Origin: Pseudomonadota bacterium | GTDB lineage: Bacteria; Pseudomonadota; Alphaproteobacteria; JACQOE01 | Direction: 5' to 3' | DNA length: 34,441 nt | NCBI GenBank assembly: GCA_016202695.1 | Contig: JACQOE010000043.1 | Span: forward strand, 1-34,441 | Shown: piece after piece, positions 34,346 through 34,441 of the stretch | How positions within the stretch are numbered: the first letter of the stretch is position 1 | Layout: each line of letters begins with the position of its first letter | Position numbers and translations under genes: made by a program | The notes under the pieces: model-generated | What the model was told of the DNA's origin: nothing | Database searches by the model: none | Seen by the model: the letters and a program-made list of their open reading frames with translations, nothing else

Positions 34346-34441
34346 GTGACCGAGGGGAACGTTTTCAAGCTCTCCCAACCAGGGACGTTTTCCGATCCGC
34401 TGACCGAGGTGCTGCGCGGCGGCGCCCGTTCCCTTCTGGCC
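34346..34441 (+). CDS. IS256-family transposase, N-terminal fragment
   Basis: The first 32 residues (MTEGNVFKLSQPGTFSDPLT, continuing EVLRGGARSLLA) match the conserved N-terminus of IS256-family (mutator-type) transposases, in which a similar start is followed by the AVEAEV segment. The GTG start has AAGGAG ten bases upstream. The DDE catalytic domain lies outside the window, so it cannot be judged whether the enzyme is intact. Confidence 0.8.
   Translation, partial: MTEGNVFKLSQPGTFSDPLTEVLRGGARSLLA

Larger units (their letters stand above)
34250..34441 (+). mobile_element. IS256-family insertion sequence, left end
   Basis: The element is recognised by the start of its transposase. The left boundary is placed at about 34250 (GAGCTATGTGCGGAAGTTGG), where the coding character of the disrupted gene stops; the terminal repeat cannot be confirmed because the right end is outside the window. 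The boundary is uncertain by a few bases. Before the transposase start there are about 95 bp holding a perfect inverted repeat. Confidence 0.72.

Noticed and set aside
34250..34378. Start of the 118-codon minus-strand frame (34378) as a true gene start
   Set aside because: These codons lie within the IS end opposite the transposase start, so the N-terminal part is an accident of the insertion.

Overview
The window is very GC-rich, densely packed bacterial DNA. Gene content (glg cluster, HyuB, IlvE, a PAS-GGDEF-EAL protein, SucCD-like ligase, MaoC-type hydratase) and the style of the intergenic palindromes suggest an alphaproteobacterium, perhaps Rhodospirillales-like. That placement is inference; there is no rRNA or tRNA in the window to confirm it.

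Layout. (1) 1-1612, plus strand: 3' end of a hydantoinase-B gene, then ilvE. (2) 8794-1587, minus strand: a tight six-gene operon for a membrane complex of the hydrogenase-4/complex-I superfamily, in the order hyfB-hyfC-hyfE-hyfF-hyfG-hyfI. In the large subunit both N-terminal NiFe-ligand cysteines and one of the two C-terminal ones are replaced, so the complex looks like an energy-converting-hydrogenase-related (Ehr) complex and not a hydrogenase. (3) 9114-18839: a glycogen/alpha-glucan cluster, with glgC (minus) divergent from glgA-glgP (plus), and glgX-malQ (minus) converging on glgP. No glgB lies in the window. (4) 18840-21782: a long leader with a near-perfect sigma-54 promoter and a chain of three tiny ATGA-linked ORFs, then a membrane CACHE-like/PAS/GGDEF/EAL c-di-GMP protein. 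(5) 24296-21767, minus: an oxalate-CoA-ligase-like acyl-CoA synthetase and a ketopantoate-reductase-family enzyme. (6) 25504-24560, minus: a pentapeptide-repeat protein. (7) 25732-28981, plus: an operon of a SucC-like and a SucD-like CoA ligase subunit and a double hot-dog MaoC-type hydratase. (8) 28982-29882: about 900 bp without genes, holding repeats and a promoter. (9) 29883-33994, plus: a secreted trypsin-like protease, an M20 amidohydrolase and two tandem asparaginase paralogues with altered catalytic residues. (10) 34022-34441: the left end of an IS256-family element inserted in a small gene whose 3' part remains.

The most interesting non-coding signal is a family of three short, hairpin-rich elements (8969-9108, 24389-24543, 29485-29598). 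They have matching terminal inverted repeats beginning with GG. Each is flanked by an 8-bp direct repeat (7/8, 7/8 and 8/8 matches), so they look like a non-autonomous transposable element (MITE) with a modular hairpin interior.

The glg genes together make ADP-glucose, polymerise it, and degrade or remodel the glucan. The SucCD/MaoC operon probably activates and hydrates an organic acid as its CoA thioester. The M20 and asparaginase genes look like an amide-hydrolysing operon. The role of the Ehr-like complex is open: it keeps the membrane ion-pump subunits and a 4Fe-4S small subunit but has no visible catalytic NiFe centre or ferredoxin-like subunit.
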